Below, piece by piece: positions 28,730-36,923 of a stretch of DNA of 59,407 nucleotides (positions are counted from its first letter, which is position 1; each line of letters begins with the position of its first letter). The stretch is from Clostridia bacterium (GTDB taxonomy: Bacteria > Bacillota > Clostridia > Oscillospirales > Butyricicoccaceae). The stretch is taken from assembly GCA_029099685.1 (NCBI GenBank), contig JAQXOO010000006.1:1-59407 (forward strand), given 5' to 3'. A model generated the notes under the pieces. The model was given only the letters and a program-made list of their open reading frames with translations. It did no database searches and was not told the DNA's origin. The translations under genes and the position numbers were made by a program.

Positions 28730-28939
28730 ATGAATTATCAAGACTGCGACCCCTGTCAGCGGCCCCAGGGCCACCCCGCCCCCAAGACCGACGACCTGCT
28801 GCTGCCCGCCCTGCTGACCCTGGCGGTGCTGTTCGGCGGCTTCTATTTCGTCATCAAGGCCGGCGTAAAGGCCGCCCTGCTGGAGTTCGTCAACGACCCC
28901 AAATTCCCCCTGCGCCTGCCCGGCAGCGACTGCTGCTGA
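28730..28939 (+). CDS. Small single-helix membrane protein, Cys-containing
   Basis: A 69-residue protein with NYQDCDPCQRPQGHP, one membrane helix (~24-44) and a terminal DCC. AAGGAGG precedes the ATG, and a strong terminator follows, supporting a real gene. It is the second gene of the two-gene unit with the PRK06851-type ATPase. I recognise no family; the CxxC and CC could bind metal or form disulfides. Confidence 0.7.
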   Translation: MNYQDCDPCQRPQGHPAPKTDDLLLPALLTLAVLFGGFYFVIKAGVKAALLEFVNDPKFPLRLPGSDCC

Positions 28940-28947
28940 GCGCCTGG

Positions 28948-28980
28948 AAAAAGCACCGCCCCACGGGGCGGTGCTTTTTT
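28948..28980 (+). terminator. Terminator after the small membrane protein
   Basis: AAGCACCGCCCC / GGGGCGGTGCTT stem with a two-base loop and a T-run; A-rich before it. Confidence 0.92.
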
Positions 28981-29031
28981 ATTCAAGACGCGGCAGACAG
29001 GCGCCGGACGGCGGCCCTGACCGGCCCCCGC

Positions 29032-29643
29032 TCAGGGGTTTTGCAGATAGACGCTCTTCCAAAAGGCCATCAGCCGGGTGAAATCCTGCTCCATCCGGTC
29101 CAGGTCCACATCCCCCTGCTGCATGGTCTCCCAGAGATATCCCTCCGAGGCCCAGTACATCTCCCGGTACATCATGGGGATATCCAGTCCGGGGCGGAAC
29201 TGGCCGGGGTCCAGGTTGAGCCGGGTCCGGTCCGCCTTGAGGTTGAAATACCTGTGATAGCTTTCCTGCACGGCGGCGCTGATCTCCGGGTCCTTTTCGT
29301 AAAAGGCCCGCAGCGTGAAATTGCCCATGTCCGGATACTTCCGCAGGATCTCCATCTTGGCACGCATCCCCCGCTCCATGCTCTCAAACAGTCCCTTTTG
29401 CTCATAGCAGCCCCAACGGGTGAGGTGTTCGATGGTGGTCCGGGCGCAATTCTCCCACAAAAACAGGTACAGCTCCTTTTTGTTGCGGAAATAGTGGAAC
29501 AGCAGGGATTTGCTGATGCCGGCGTCGCCGGCGATCTCGCTCATGGGGCTGTTTTTATAGGAATTCCGGGAAAACACCCGGTAGCCCGCGTTGAGGATGG
29601 CCTGCCGCTTTTCTTCCGGCAGGGAAAAGAACCGCTCGTTCAT
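29032..29643 (-). CDS. TetR/AcrR family transcriptional regulator
   Basis: A 203-residue repressor. The N-terminal helix-turn-helix is seen as ILNAGYRVFSRNSYKNSPMSEIAGDAGISKSLLFHYFRNKKELYLFL; the rest is an all-helical ligand domain ending LMAFWKSVYLQNP. ATG 29643 with GGAGGTGACGGT upstream is preferred over the frame's first start. A 17-base perfect palindrome lies 14 bases before the start and is the likely operator, so it should repress itself. No efflux pump lies next to it; the neighbours are anmK and the small membrane protein. Confidence 0.92.
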   Translation of the reverse strand: MNERFFSLPEEKRQAILNAGYRVFSRNSYKNSPMSEIAGDAGISKSLLFHYFRNKKELYLFLWENCARTTIEHLTRWGCYEQKGLFESMERGMRAKMEILRKYPDMGNFTLRAFYEKDPEISAAVQESYHRYFNLKADRTRLNLDPGQFRPGLDIPMMYREMYWASEGYLWETMQQGDVDLDRMEQDFTRLMAFWKSVYLQNP

Positions 29644-29656
29644 ACCGTCACCTCCG

Positions 29657-29673
29657 TTGACCGCTTCGGTCAA
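29657..29673. promoter_or_regulatory. Likely TetR operator palindrome
   Basis: TTGACCG-CTT-CGGTCAA, a perfect seven-base inverted repeat, just upstream of the TetR gene; another half-site TTGACCG occurs at 29690-29696. Confidence 0.65.
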
Positions 29674-29734
29674 TCACAGGATACTGCCGTTGACCGATTT
29701 TGAGAAGACCCCTATGGAGAAAAAACCGGGAGCT

Positions 29735-30871
29735 TCAGCCCCAGGTGACGCTGCCCAGCACCACCGGACCGGAAGCGCCGGTGGCGGCGGGCAGATTGCC
29801 CGGGCGGCGGTTCATGGTCTCGTAGCCCAGCACGGCAAAGGCCACCGCCTCCTTGGCATCACCGGGCAGGCCGGCGTCCTCGGTGCGGCCTACCCGGCTC
29901 CCGGGCAGCTCCCGCTGCAGCATGGCGGCGATGGCGGGGTTCCGGGCGCCGCCGCCGCACAGCAGCACCTCGTCGGGCAGAACAGGCAAAAAGCGCCGGT
30001 AGGCATCGGCGGTGCTCCGGGTGGTAAAGGCTGTCAGCGTGGCCAGAATGTCCTCCCGGGAAAGCCCGGCCAGTTCCTGCAGGTACACCTGGCACCGCTG
30101 GACGCCGAACAGCTCCCGTCCGGTGGATTTGGGGGGCTGCCGGGTGAAATACGGCTCCTCCGCCATCCATTTTTGCAGAAAATCCTCGTGGACATGGCCC
30201 GCGAAGGCCATTTTCCCGTCCAGATCGCACCGCATTTGGCCCTGGGTCAGCACCTCGACGGCCCGGTCCAGCAGCATATTGCCCGGGCCGGTGTCAAAGC
30301 CAAAGGCCCCGCCGCCCTCTCCGGCGGGCAAAAAGGTCACGTTTCCGATGCCGCCGATGTTCTGCACCGCCCGGGAGCGGGTGGGGTGGCGCAGCAGCAG
30401 GTCGTCCACAAAGGGCACCAGCGGCGCGCCCTGGCCGCCCGCCGCCATGTCCCGGCTGCGGAAATCGGACACCACCGTCACGCCGGTGCGCTGGGCGATC
30501 ACGGCGGGGCTGCCCAGCTGCAGGGTGGAGGGCACGCCCTCTCCGCTCCCCGGGGGGATGTGCCACACGGTCTGGCCGTGGCTGCCGATGAAATCCACCT
30601 GCCCGGGGGTCAGGCCCGCCGCCCGGATGGCCTCCAGCGACGCCTGGGCAAAGGCCTCGCCCAGGGTGAAATTCAGCCCGCACAGCCGGTCCACCGTGCC
30701 GGTCTCCGGGCGGAAGGCCGCAAAGACCTGCTGCCGCAGGTCTGGGTCCATAGGCAGGGTGACAAAGCTGAGCAGCTCCCAGTCCAGCCGGGGCGGCGCG
30801 CCCTCCAGCCGCACGCAGGCGGCGTCGATGCTGTCGGCGCTGGTGCCGCTCATCAAGCCGATGCCGATCAT
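29735..30871 (-). CDS. anmK: Anhydro-N-acetylmuramic acid kinase
   Basis: Recycles cell-wall sugar by converting 1,6-anhydro-MurNAc to MurNAc-6-phosphate with ATP. The 378-residue protein has the ASKHA-fold motifs IGLMSGTSADSIDAACVRL, FIGSHGQTVWHIP, QNIGGIGNVTFLP and FDTGPGNMLLDRAVE. It starts within the stop of the beta-lactamase-fold hydrolase gene (ATGA overlap), so the two are coupled. MurQ, NagZ and PTS genes that usually accompany it are not in view. Confidence 0.95.
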   Translation of the reverse strand: MIGIGLMSGTSADSIDAACVRLEGAPPRLDWELLSFVTLPMDPDLRQQVFAAFRPETGTVDRLCGLNFTLGEAFAQASLEAIRAAGLTPGQVDFIGSHGQTVWHIPPGSGEGVPSTLQLGSPAVIAQRTGVTVVSDFRSRDMAAGGQGAPLVPFVDDLLLRHPTRSRAVQNIGGIGNVTFLPAGEGGGAFGFDTGPGNMLLDRAVEVLTQGQMRCDLDGKMAFAGHVHEDFLQKWMAEEPYFTRQPPKSTGRELFGVQRCQVYLQELAGLSREDILATLTAFTTRSTADAYRRFLPVLPDEVLLCGGGARNPAIAAMLQRELPGSRVGRTEDAGLPGDAKEAVAFAVLGYETMNRRPGNLPAATGASGPVVLGSVTWG

Positions 30872-32007
30872 TTGCAGGTATCCTCCTTGTCAATGGCAGA
30901 GACCAGCTCCTCCACGATGGCCTTGCGCAGGCGGCCCGTGGTGCGGTTTTCCCGGCCGTTATATACATCGTTGGTCATCAGGGCAAAGCAAAGCTCCCGG
31001 TCCGGGTCGCACCACAGGCAGGTGCCCGTAAAGCCGGTATGGCCGAAGGTCCGGCGGCCCAGAGGGAAGGAGTGGGCGTCCGTGTCCAGGATGCGCAGCT
31101 GGAACATCACGCCCCGGCGGTCCCAGCGGTTCATCTGGCGGAAGCGGATCATGTCCCGGGCGGTTTCCGGCCGCACCACGCCCTCCCGGCCCTGGAGGGC
31201 GTCCAGATAACTCTGGATCAGCCGCGCCGCGTCGTCGGCAGTGGAAAACACCCCCGCGTGGCCGGCCACGCCGTCCAGAAAATAGGCGTTTTCATCGTGG
31301 ACCAGTCCGTGAACACGCAGATTGCGCCACTTGCAGAACTCGGTGGGGGCGGTGTTTTCGGGCTTCGCCCCCAGGCTGACCCGGTTGTAGCCGGTATTAT
31401 TCAGGCCCAGGGGGCGGCAGACCAGCTCGTCCACCAGCACATCCAGGGGCTTGCCGCAGCGGCGCTCCATGGCCACGCCCATAAGGATCAGGCCCAGGTC
31501 GGTGTACAAAACCGTGGACCGCGGCTCATAGGCCAGGGGCATGGTGAGGATATAGTTGACGGCGTCCTCCTTGGACTTGCAGCGCAGGTTCAGCGGCGCC
31601 CAGCCCAGGCCGGAATTGTGGATGAGCACATTGTACCAGGTGAGGTCGGTGACGTCGGCCCGGCCCAGCAGCTCGTCGGGCTGGTCCTTCAGCAGGGCGT
31701 TGGCGCTGGCGCGGATGTCCCGGACGCCCTGAAACGCGGGAAAGGACTTGTGAATGGGCTCATCCAGTGAAAACACCCCCCGGTCGCACAGGGCCATGAA
31801 GGCCGAACCGGCAAACAGCTTGCTCAGAGAGGCCACGTCAAAGCGGGTGTCGGGCCGGCAGGGCCAGCCGGCCTGCGGGTCGGGGGTGCCGTAGGCGGCG
31901 GAAAACACCGGCCGGTTGTGGTGCCACACGGCCAGCGCAGCAGAGGGGAAAGCCTTTTCGTCGATGAGGTTTTTCAGATGCTTGTCCAGATTTTCAAAGT
32001 TTACCAT
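30868..32007 (-). CDS. Serine hydrolase, beta-lactamase/class C fold (YbbE-like)
   Basis: A 379-residue penicillin-binding-protein-fold hydrolase. The nucleophile motif is Ser60-Leu-Ser-Lys63 in FDVASLSKLF, the second motif is Tyr-Thr-Asp in LYTDLGLI, and the third is HTG in FGHTGFTG. There is no signal peptide, so it acts in the cytosol. Translational coupling to anmK and the known presence of YbbE-like proteins in MurNAc recycling clusters suggest a substrate derived from peptidoglycan; this is inference. Confidence 0.9.
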   Translation of the reverse strand: MVNFENLDKHLKNLIDEKAFPSAALAVWHHNRPVFSAAYGTPDPQAGWPCRPDTRFDVASLSKLFAGSAFMALCDRGVFSLDEPIHKSFPAFQGVRDIRASANALLKDQPDELLGRADVTDLTWYNVLIHNSGLGWAPLNLRCKSKEDAVNYILTMPLAYEPRSTVLYTDLGLILMGVAMERRCGKPLDVLVDELVCRPLGLNNTGYNRVSLGAKPENTAPTEFCKWRNLRVHGLVHDENAYFLDGVAGHAGVFSTADDAARLIQSYLDALQGREGVVRPETARDMIRFRQMNRWDRRGVMFQLRILDTDAHSFPLGRRTFGHTGFTGTCLWCDPDRELCFALMTNDVYNGRENRTTGRLRKAIVEELVSAIDKEDTCK

Positions 32008-32358
32008 GGAGGTTCGTCCTTTCTGTGGTAGAAAAATAGAATATTACATCAAAGCGCTGTCATCCTGAGGAGCGAAGCGACGTGAGGATCTCAGGATACG
32101 CTCACTGCCAGCCCAGAGACAAATCTCGCCACAGGGGATTTGTCAGCCGCACCAAGGCATTTTTCGTTTCACGCCGGTATACATCACATTGTCCGTTTGA
32201 TTGGTGAGGATGCAGACATCGTATATGGTGGACACCTCTTTATTAGCCTGCCGTGGGATCCCTCGTCTGCGCTGGGGATGACGGGGTGCACAGGCGGGAT
32301 AACAAGGCACACAGCTGCGTGACAGGTGTGCCGGCGGAGCGGCAGGGCCGGAGCCGGT
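32008..32358. other. Gene-free stretch with repeat sequences
   Basis: Between the hydrolase start and the GNAT gene end. It contains the third copy of the TGTCATCCTGAG repeat with an inverted partner (32058-32099), and at 32254-32282 a reversed relative (GGGATCCCTCGTCTGCGC...GGGGATGAC). No gene is seen. Confidence 0.65.
32058..32099 (+). repeat. Dispersed intergenic repeat (copy 3), palindromic form
   Basis: TGTCATCCTGAG core followed 20 bases later by CTCAGGAT, giving an ATCCTGAG/CTCAGGAT inverted repeat that could fold in RNA or DNA. Confidence 0.65.
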
Positions 32359-32913
32359 TTACAATTCCTTCCGCATGGTGAGGAGGGTCTGTTCCGTGCC
32401 GTCCTCCAAAACAGCGGCGGCGGGCAGGCGGCATACCTCTGCAAACCCCAGCTTTTCATAAAGCCGGATGGCCCGGAGGTTATCCGCCGCCACCTCCAGC
32501 TCCAGAAAGCGCAGGCCCTTTTGCCTGGCCACCCCTGCAAGGGCCTCCAGCATCAGGGTGCCCAGGCCCAGGCCCCAGAACTTCTGATACAGGGCGATGC
32601 CCACGGTGCCCCGGTGGGCGGTGCGGCGGGTCCCGCCGATGGTCAGGGAGCAGTTGCCGGCAAGTTCGCCGTCCACCTCCGCCAGGATCATCAGGCTCAT
32701 GGGGTCCTCGTTGATGTTCCTGAGAAACGCCTTTTCCTGCTCCGGGGTAAAGGTGATCTCATCGGGGTCCTTGGACAGAAAGGGCGTTTCGCCGCAGGCG
32801 GTTTTCAGAAAGTCAATGAGGGGCTGCGCATGCAGCTCCGGGTCGGGAAACCGCAGAAACACCTGCCGTCCGTCGGGCAGGTTATGATATTGAGGCATAT
32901 AAAACATAGTCAT
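32359..32913 (-). CDS. GNAT-family N-acetyltransferase
   Basis: A 184-residue acetyl-CoA-dependent acyltransferase. The GNAT core runs from ILAEVDGELAGNCSLTIGG to the acetyl-CoA loop YQKFWGLGLGTLML and the helix LELEVAADNLRAIRLYEKLGF. It overlaps the second GNAT gene by four bases, and both follow the glycerate kinase gene in the same direction. The acceptor is unknown. Confidence 0.9.
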   Translation of the reverse strand: MTMFYMPQYHNLPDGRQVFLRFPDPELHAQPLIDFLKTACGETPFLSKDPDEITFTPEQEKAFLRNINEDPMSLMILAEVDGELAGNCSLTIGGTRRTAHRGTVGIALYQKFWGLGLGTLMLEALAGVARQKGLRFLELEVAADNLRAIRLYEKLGFAEVCRLPAAAVLEDGTEQTLLTMRKEL

Positions 32914-33470
32914 TCTCCTTTTTCATTCAGACGCACCATATGGATGTGGTCCTCCCACACGCCGTTGATGCGCAGGTATTTTGGGGACAGGCCTTCCTCC
33001 CGGAAGCCGCATTTCCGGGCCAGGGCCAGGGACGCCCGGTTGCGGGGCATGATGTTGGCCTCGATGCGGTGCAGCTCCAGGCCCCGGAAGGCCAGGTCCA
33101 CCACCGCCAGCACCGCCTCTGAGGCGTAGCCCTGCCGCAGCAGGTCCTTGTCTATTTTGTAGGCCAGCGTGCAGGAGCGAAAGGCGCCCAGCACGATGTT
33201 GTTCAGCGCCGCGCAGCCGATGGCCGTTTCAGGGTCCTCCTTCCGGAAGATCCAGTACCGCAGGCCCCGGTTTTCTTTCGCGGCCTGCCGGTCCTGGCGC
33301 ATCAGGGCCTTCTGATAGGGGACGGTGGCAAAATCCGGGTGGTGCGTGGGCTCAAAGGCCTGCAAAAACGCCTCATTGCGGGCGTAATACGCCGCGGCAG
33401 CCCGGGCCAGCCGGGGATGCGCGGGCCGCAGCAGCAGGCGTTGGGTCTCCAGTTCGGGCAGATGCTTCAT
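32910..33470 (-). CDS. GNAT-family N-acetyltransferase, RimJ/RimL type
   Basis: A 186-residue acyltransferase of the RimJ/RimL/YdaF group: ELETQRLLLRPAHPRLA at the N terminus, IGCAALNNIVLGAFRSCTLAYKIDKDLLRQGYASEAV as the core with its acetyl-CoA loop, and ANIMPRNRASLALARKCGF. Proteins of this group acetylate protein N termini or small amines. It overlaps the glycerate kinase gene by four bases and the next GNAT gene by four bases, giving a three-gene operon. Confidence 0.91.
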   Translation of the reverse strand: MKHLPELETQRLLLRPAHPRLARAAAAYYARNEAFLQAFEPTHHPDFATVPYQKALMRQDRQAAKENRGLRYWIFRKEDPETAIGCAALNNIVLGAFRSCTLAYKIDKDLLRQGYASEAVLAVVDLAFRGLELHRIEANIMPRNRASLALARKCGFREEGLSPKYLRINGVWEDHIHMVRLNEKGE

Positions 33471-34597
33471 AAGGCCGCCTCCAGCAAACGCAGAATGTTT
33501 TCCATGGTAAAGGCAAGGTTTTGGGCGGCGTGGGGCGCGCTGTCCTGCAGGGTCTGGGGCAGGCGGTTGATGGAAAACGCCGCCGTCAGGCCCAGGTCGT
33601 ACAGATCGTCCAGGCAGCCCCGGCTGCCGCCCACCACGGCCACCACCGGCACACCCAGGGCCTTTGCCCGGCGGGCCACACCGGAGACCGCTTTCCCCCG
33701 GAGGGTCTGGCCGTCCAGACAGCCCTCGCCGGTGAAGATCAGGTCCGCGTCCTTCGCCAGGCGGTCAAAGCCCACGGCGTCCAGCAGCAGGTCGATGCCG
33801 GGCCGCAGCACGCCCCCGAAAAAGGCCGCCATGCCCGCGCCCATGCCCCCCGCCGCGCCGCCGCCGGGCAGGTCCCTCAGGTCCAGCCCCAGGTCCCGCC
33901 GCCAAAGCTCCGCCAGATGGCCCAGGCCACGGTCCAGCCGCTGCACCATGGCCCCGTCCGCCCCTTTTTGGGGCGCGAACACCGCCGCCGCGCCGTTTTC
34001 GCCGCAGAGGGGGTTGTCGATGTCGCAGAGCACCGTAAAGGTGCAGTCCCGGAGCCGCCGGTCCATCCCGGACAGGTCCATGCGGGCGATGTCCTTCAGC
34101 GTGCCGCCGGTGGGGACAAAGGCCTCGCCCCCGGCGGTGTAAAACCGGGCGCCGCAGGCCGCCGCGCAGCCGCAGCCGCCGTCGTTGGTGGCGCTGCCCC
34201 CCAGTCCCACCAAAAAGTGCCGGGCGCCCTTGTCCAGAGCGTCCAGAAACAGCTGCCCCACGCCAAAGGTGGTGGTTTTTTCGGGATCGTTGTCCGGTCC
34301 CGCCAGGGGCAGCCCCGCGCAGGCGGCCATCTCCACCACCGCCGTTCCCCCGGGCAGCAGACCATAAAAGCCGGTATGGGCCAGGCCCAGGGGCCCTGCG
34401 GCCGCCGCCTCCACCCGCTGTCCGCCCTGGGCGGTGAGAAAGGCCTCCACAGTGCCTTCGCCGCCGTCGGCCACCGGGAGGGAAAGCACCCGGACGCCGG
34501 GCGCGCGGCGCAGGATGGCCTGCTCCATCACCCGGCACACCTGCCGGGAGGACAGGGTCCCCTTGAAGGAATCGGGGATCAGAACAACGGTATGCAT
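33467..34597 (-). CDS. Glycerate kinase (GlxK/GarK type)
   Basis: Phosphorylates D-glycerate, feeding glycolysis at the 2- or 3-phosphoglycerate level. The 376-residue protein begins TVVLIPDSFKGTLSS, has VADGGEGTVEAF, GLGGSATNDGGCGCAAA and LIFTGEGCLDGQT, all typical of glycerate kinase family 1. ATG 34597 has GGAGG eight bases upstream. It heads an operon with two GNAT genes. Confidence 0.94.
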   Translation of the reverse strand: MHTVVLIPDSFKGTLSSRQVCRVMEQAILRRAPGVRVLSLPVADGGEGTVEAFLTAQGGQRVEAAAAGPLGLAHTGFYGLLPGGTAVVEMAACAGLPLAGPDNDPEKTTTFGVGQLFLDALDKGARHFLVGLGGSATNDGGCGCAAACGARFYTAGGEAFVPTGGTLKDIARMDLSGMDRRLRDCTFTVLCDIDNPLCGENGAAAVFAPQKGADGAMVQRLDRGLGHLAELWRRDLGLDLRDLPGGGAAGGMGAGMAAFFGGVLRPGIDLLLDAVGFDRLAKDADLIFTGEGCLDGQTLRGKAVSGVARRAKALGVPVVAVVGGSRGCLDDLYDLGLTAAFSINRLPQTLQDSAPHAAQNLAFTMENILRLLEAAL

Positions 34598-34910
34598 ATG
34601 GGCGGCCTCCTTTGATCTGTTTACCGCCATCATACCATGCTTTCGGCAAAAAAGGAATGGTAATTCTTCGGGTCACCGGGAAAGACGCTTTGCCGCCCCA
34701 ATGCGCGGGGCAGCCCCGGCAGCGCCCGCACCGGCCAAAGCGAAAAGGCCGCCGGGGCTTTGCAGCGCCGCGGCGGCCGGGAATGGGCTCTATTTTCAGG
34801 CATTCTCTGAACGGGGCAAAGAGCCGGGGGCTGCTCCGGGCACAGCCGGCGGGCAGCCGGGGCGGCGCTCCTCCGCCGGACACTTCACCGCTGCCCCGCG
34901 GGGCGTTTTC
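34598..34910. other. Gene-free GC-rich spacer
   Basis: Separates the cob operon end from the glycerate kinase operon on the same strand. I see GC-rich sequence with a CGCCCCGCGGGGC self-complementary block near 34897, and no gene, clear promoter or terminator. Confidence 0.6.
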
Positions 34911-35789
34911 TCAATCCTCGTAGCGGTAGATCCTCCCGCACCGGGGACAGGCCAGCCGGGGGCTGCCCACGAACTTCAGCGGAGCCACCGACTTGCCGCA
35001 ATAGGGACAGCGCAGCTTTTTAAACCGCACATACTGGGACACCACCAGCAGCACAAAGGCCACGGCGAACCACAGCGGCTCCCGGTGGGTGCCCTTCATG
35101 GCGCTGTAGGCCGCCAGCAGCACGCCGCCCAGAGCAGCCATGAGGATGCCCATGGACACCCAGGCCCATTTTCTGCCCAGGGTGCGCTCCTGGTTGAGGA
35201 AGGGGTCGGGCAACGGCTCGCACTTCACCGGTTTTCCCTCTTCAAAGGTGACGCACCAGCCCTGGCCCGGCTCCCGCTGCCACTCGTAGCGGCTGGCGTT
35301 GCTGTCCGGATACAGGTCGGTCATGATGGCGGCCACCACGCCGCCGTGGGTGACCAGAATGGTGTCCCGCCCGTCTGCCAGCAGGGCGTCAAAGGCCGGA
35401 CGCACCCGCTGGGCCACATCCGCGCCGCTCTCGCCGCCGGGGCAGCGGTTCCGGGCGTTGTCCCCCTCCAGCCACTGCCGGTAGTCCTCCCGCTCCCTGA
35501 GCTGCTCATAGCTCTGCAGCTCAAAGGCGCCGAAGTCGATCTCCCGGAAGGCGGGCTGCACCTCGTGCTCCCCGGGGCCGAACAGCGCCTCCAGCGTCTG
35601 CTCGGTGCGCTGCATCCCGGAGGTGATGAGCCGCTTGCCCGCGGGATCGGGATAGCCGCCCCGGGCGGCCATCTGCCGCAGTCCGGCCAGACCACCGGGG
35701 GACAGGGGCAGGTCGGACCTGCCGCAATAAAGCTTTTGTTCGTTGGCCACGGTGGCCCCGTGGCGGATCAGATAGATCTTCTGCATCAT
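34911..35789 (-). CDS. Histidine phosphatase (CobC-like) fused to membrane helices and a zinc ribbon
   Basis: Residues ~1-195 form a phosphoglycerate-mutase-fold phosphatase with the phosphohistidine motif LIRHGATVAN, TSGMQRTEQT and ILVTHGGVVAA, as in CobC (alpha-ribazole phosphatase), the role suggested by the cob operon. Residues ~215-262 add two hydrophobic helices, and the C terminus is a four-cysteine ribbon, CPYCGKS...CPRCGRIYRYED. Ordinary CobC is about 200 residues with no such tail. ATG 35789, after AGAGG, overlaps the previous gene's stop. Last gene of the cob operon; membrane tethering would place it beside CobS. Confidence 0.85.
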   Translation of the reverse strand: MMQKIYLIRHGATVANEQKLYCGRSDLPLSPGGLAGLRQMAARGGYPDPAGKRLITSGMQRTEQTLEALFGPGEHEVQPAFREIDFGAFELQSYEQLREREDYRQWLEGDNARNRCPGGESGADVAQRVRPAFDALLADGRDTILVTHGGVVAAIMTDLYPDSNASRYEWQREPGQGWCVTFEEGKPVKCEPLPDPFLNQERTLGRKWAWVSMGILMAALGGVLLAAYSAMKGTHREPLWFAVAFVLLVVSQYVRFKKLRCPYCGKSVAPLKFVGSPRLACPRCGRIYRYED

Positions 35790-36163
35790 TTCAACCTCTG
35801 GGGCAACCCACAAAAGATCCGGGTGACGGTGTCCGCCCGGCGGCTGAGGGCATTGAGCATCCGGCCGCAGGCCTCCCGCCAGGCCCGTGTTTCAGCCTCC
35901 AGCGGCACCACGCCGCAGGAGATGTCGTCGCAGATCAAAACGCTGTTCTTCCACGCTTCCGCCCGCTGCTCCAAAACCTCCGCGGGCTCCAGCCCCTGCC
36001 GCAGGCAGTACAGGGCGAACCGCTCCAGGTGGGTGACGCAGGGGGCCGAAAGGCAGGCGTCCGCTTCTTCAGAGCATTCAAAGATCCCGCTGCCGTCCAG
36101 GGAAAATTGGGCCTTTGCCCAGTCGGTCTTACCCTGAAAGGCGCCGCCGATGATAAGATGCAT
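35786..36163 (-). CDS. Short CobU-like P-loop protein
   Basis: A 125-residue relative of adenosylcobinamide kinase/guanylyltransferase. It has Walker A GGAFQGKTDWA and the CobU C-terminal block ICDDISCGVVPLEAETRAWREACGRMLNALSRRADTVTRIFCGLPQRLK, aligning with the CobU segment that ends in the LK motif. It is about 50 residues shorter than CobU, and the region carrying the guanylylated histidine is missing. A full-length CobU is encoded two genes upstream, so this may be a kinase-only subunit or a decayed paralogue. Confidence 0.8.
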   Translation of the reverse strand: MHLIIGGAFQGKTDWAKAQFSLDGSGIFECSEEADACLSAPCVTHLERFALYCLRQGLEPAEVLEQRAEAWKNSVLICDDISCGVVPLEAETRAWREACGRMLNALSRRADTVTRIFCGLPQRLK

Positions 36164-36176
36164 GGCATTTCCTCCT

Positions 36177-36923
36177 TTAAACCAGTGCCAGCGCCGCCGC
36201 GCCGCACAGCTCTCCCAGCGTCAGGGCAAAGCCCGACACATCGCCGGACACGCCCCCCAGCTGGCGGGCGGCGTACCGCACCGCCAGGCCGTAGCCGCAG
36301 GCCCCCGCCAGGGGCGCCAGACCCTCCGCGCCCCACAGGGCCGCCGGCAGCACGCAGGACACCGCCAGGCAGACGGCAGGCAGCGCCAGCGTCCGCGCCC
36401 GGTCCCGCCTGTCAAAAACGCCCGCATACTGGCTGTGGCCCATGGGCTTCATGCAGGTGACGGCCACCGCCGCAGCGGAGCGGGTGGCCACCGGCAGCAG
36501 TGCCAGTGCCCAGGGACAGACCGTCCCGCAGCCGCTCCACAGGGAAAAGGCGCCCAGCGCCAGCAGCACCATGCCGATGACGGCGAAGGACCCCACGTGG
36601 GAATCCTTCAGGATCCGCTGGCGGGTCTCCAGGTCCCTTCTGGAAAAGATGGCGTCGCAGCAGTCCAGAAAGCCGTCCAGATGGATGCAGCCGGAAAGCA
36701 GCCAGGGCGCCGCTGTCAGGGCGGCGGCCTTTACAGCAGCCGGAACGCCCAGGGCATCCAGCCCCCAGGCCAGGCCCCACCACAGCGCGCCCACCACCAG
36801 CCCCACCAGGGGCAGGCAGGAGATCATCCGGGGCCGTGCCTTTTCCTCCCAGACCTTTACGGGACAGGGGATGGCGCAGAACATCCCCCAGCACATCCAA
36901 AAGGCGTACCACCACTTTACCAT
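36177..36923 (-). CDS. cobS: Adenosylcobinamide-GDP ribazoletransferase (cobalamin synthase) CobS
   Basis: Polytopic membrane enzyme joining adenosylcobinamide-GDP to alpha-ribazole (phosphate) in the last steps of B12 assembly. The 248-residue product has several hydrophobic helices, the motif GCIHLDGFLDCCDAIFSRRD with acidic metal ligands, KDSHVGSFAVIG, and a C-terminal GDVSGFALTLGELCGAAAL. ATG 36923 overlaps the cobU stop by seven bases; upstream in-frame starts lie within cobU. Confidence 0.94.
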   Translation of the reverse strand: MVKWWYAFWMCWGMFCAIPCPVKVWEEKARPRMISCLPLVGLVVGALWWGLAWGLDALGVPAAVKAAALTAAPWLLSGCIHLDGFLDCCDAIFSRRDLETRQRILKDSHVGSFAVIGMVLLALGAFSLWSGCGTVCPWALALLPVATRSAAAVAVTCMKPMGHSQYAGVFDRRDRARTLALPAVCLAVSCVLPAALWGAEGLAPLAGACGYGLAVRYAARQLGGVSGDVSGFALTLGELCGAAALALV

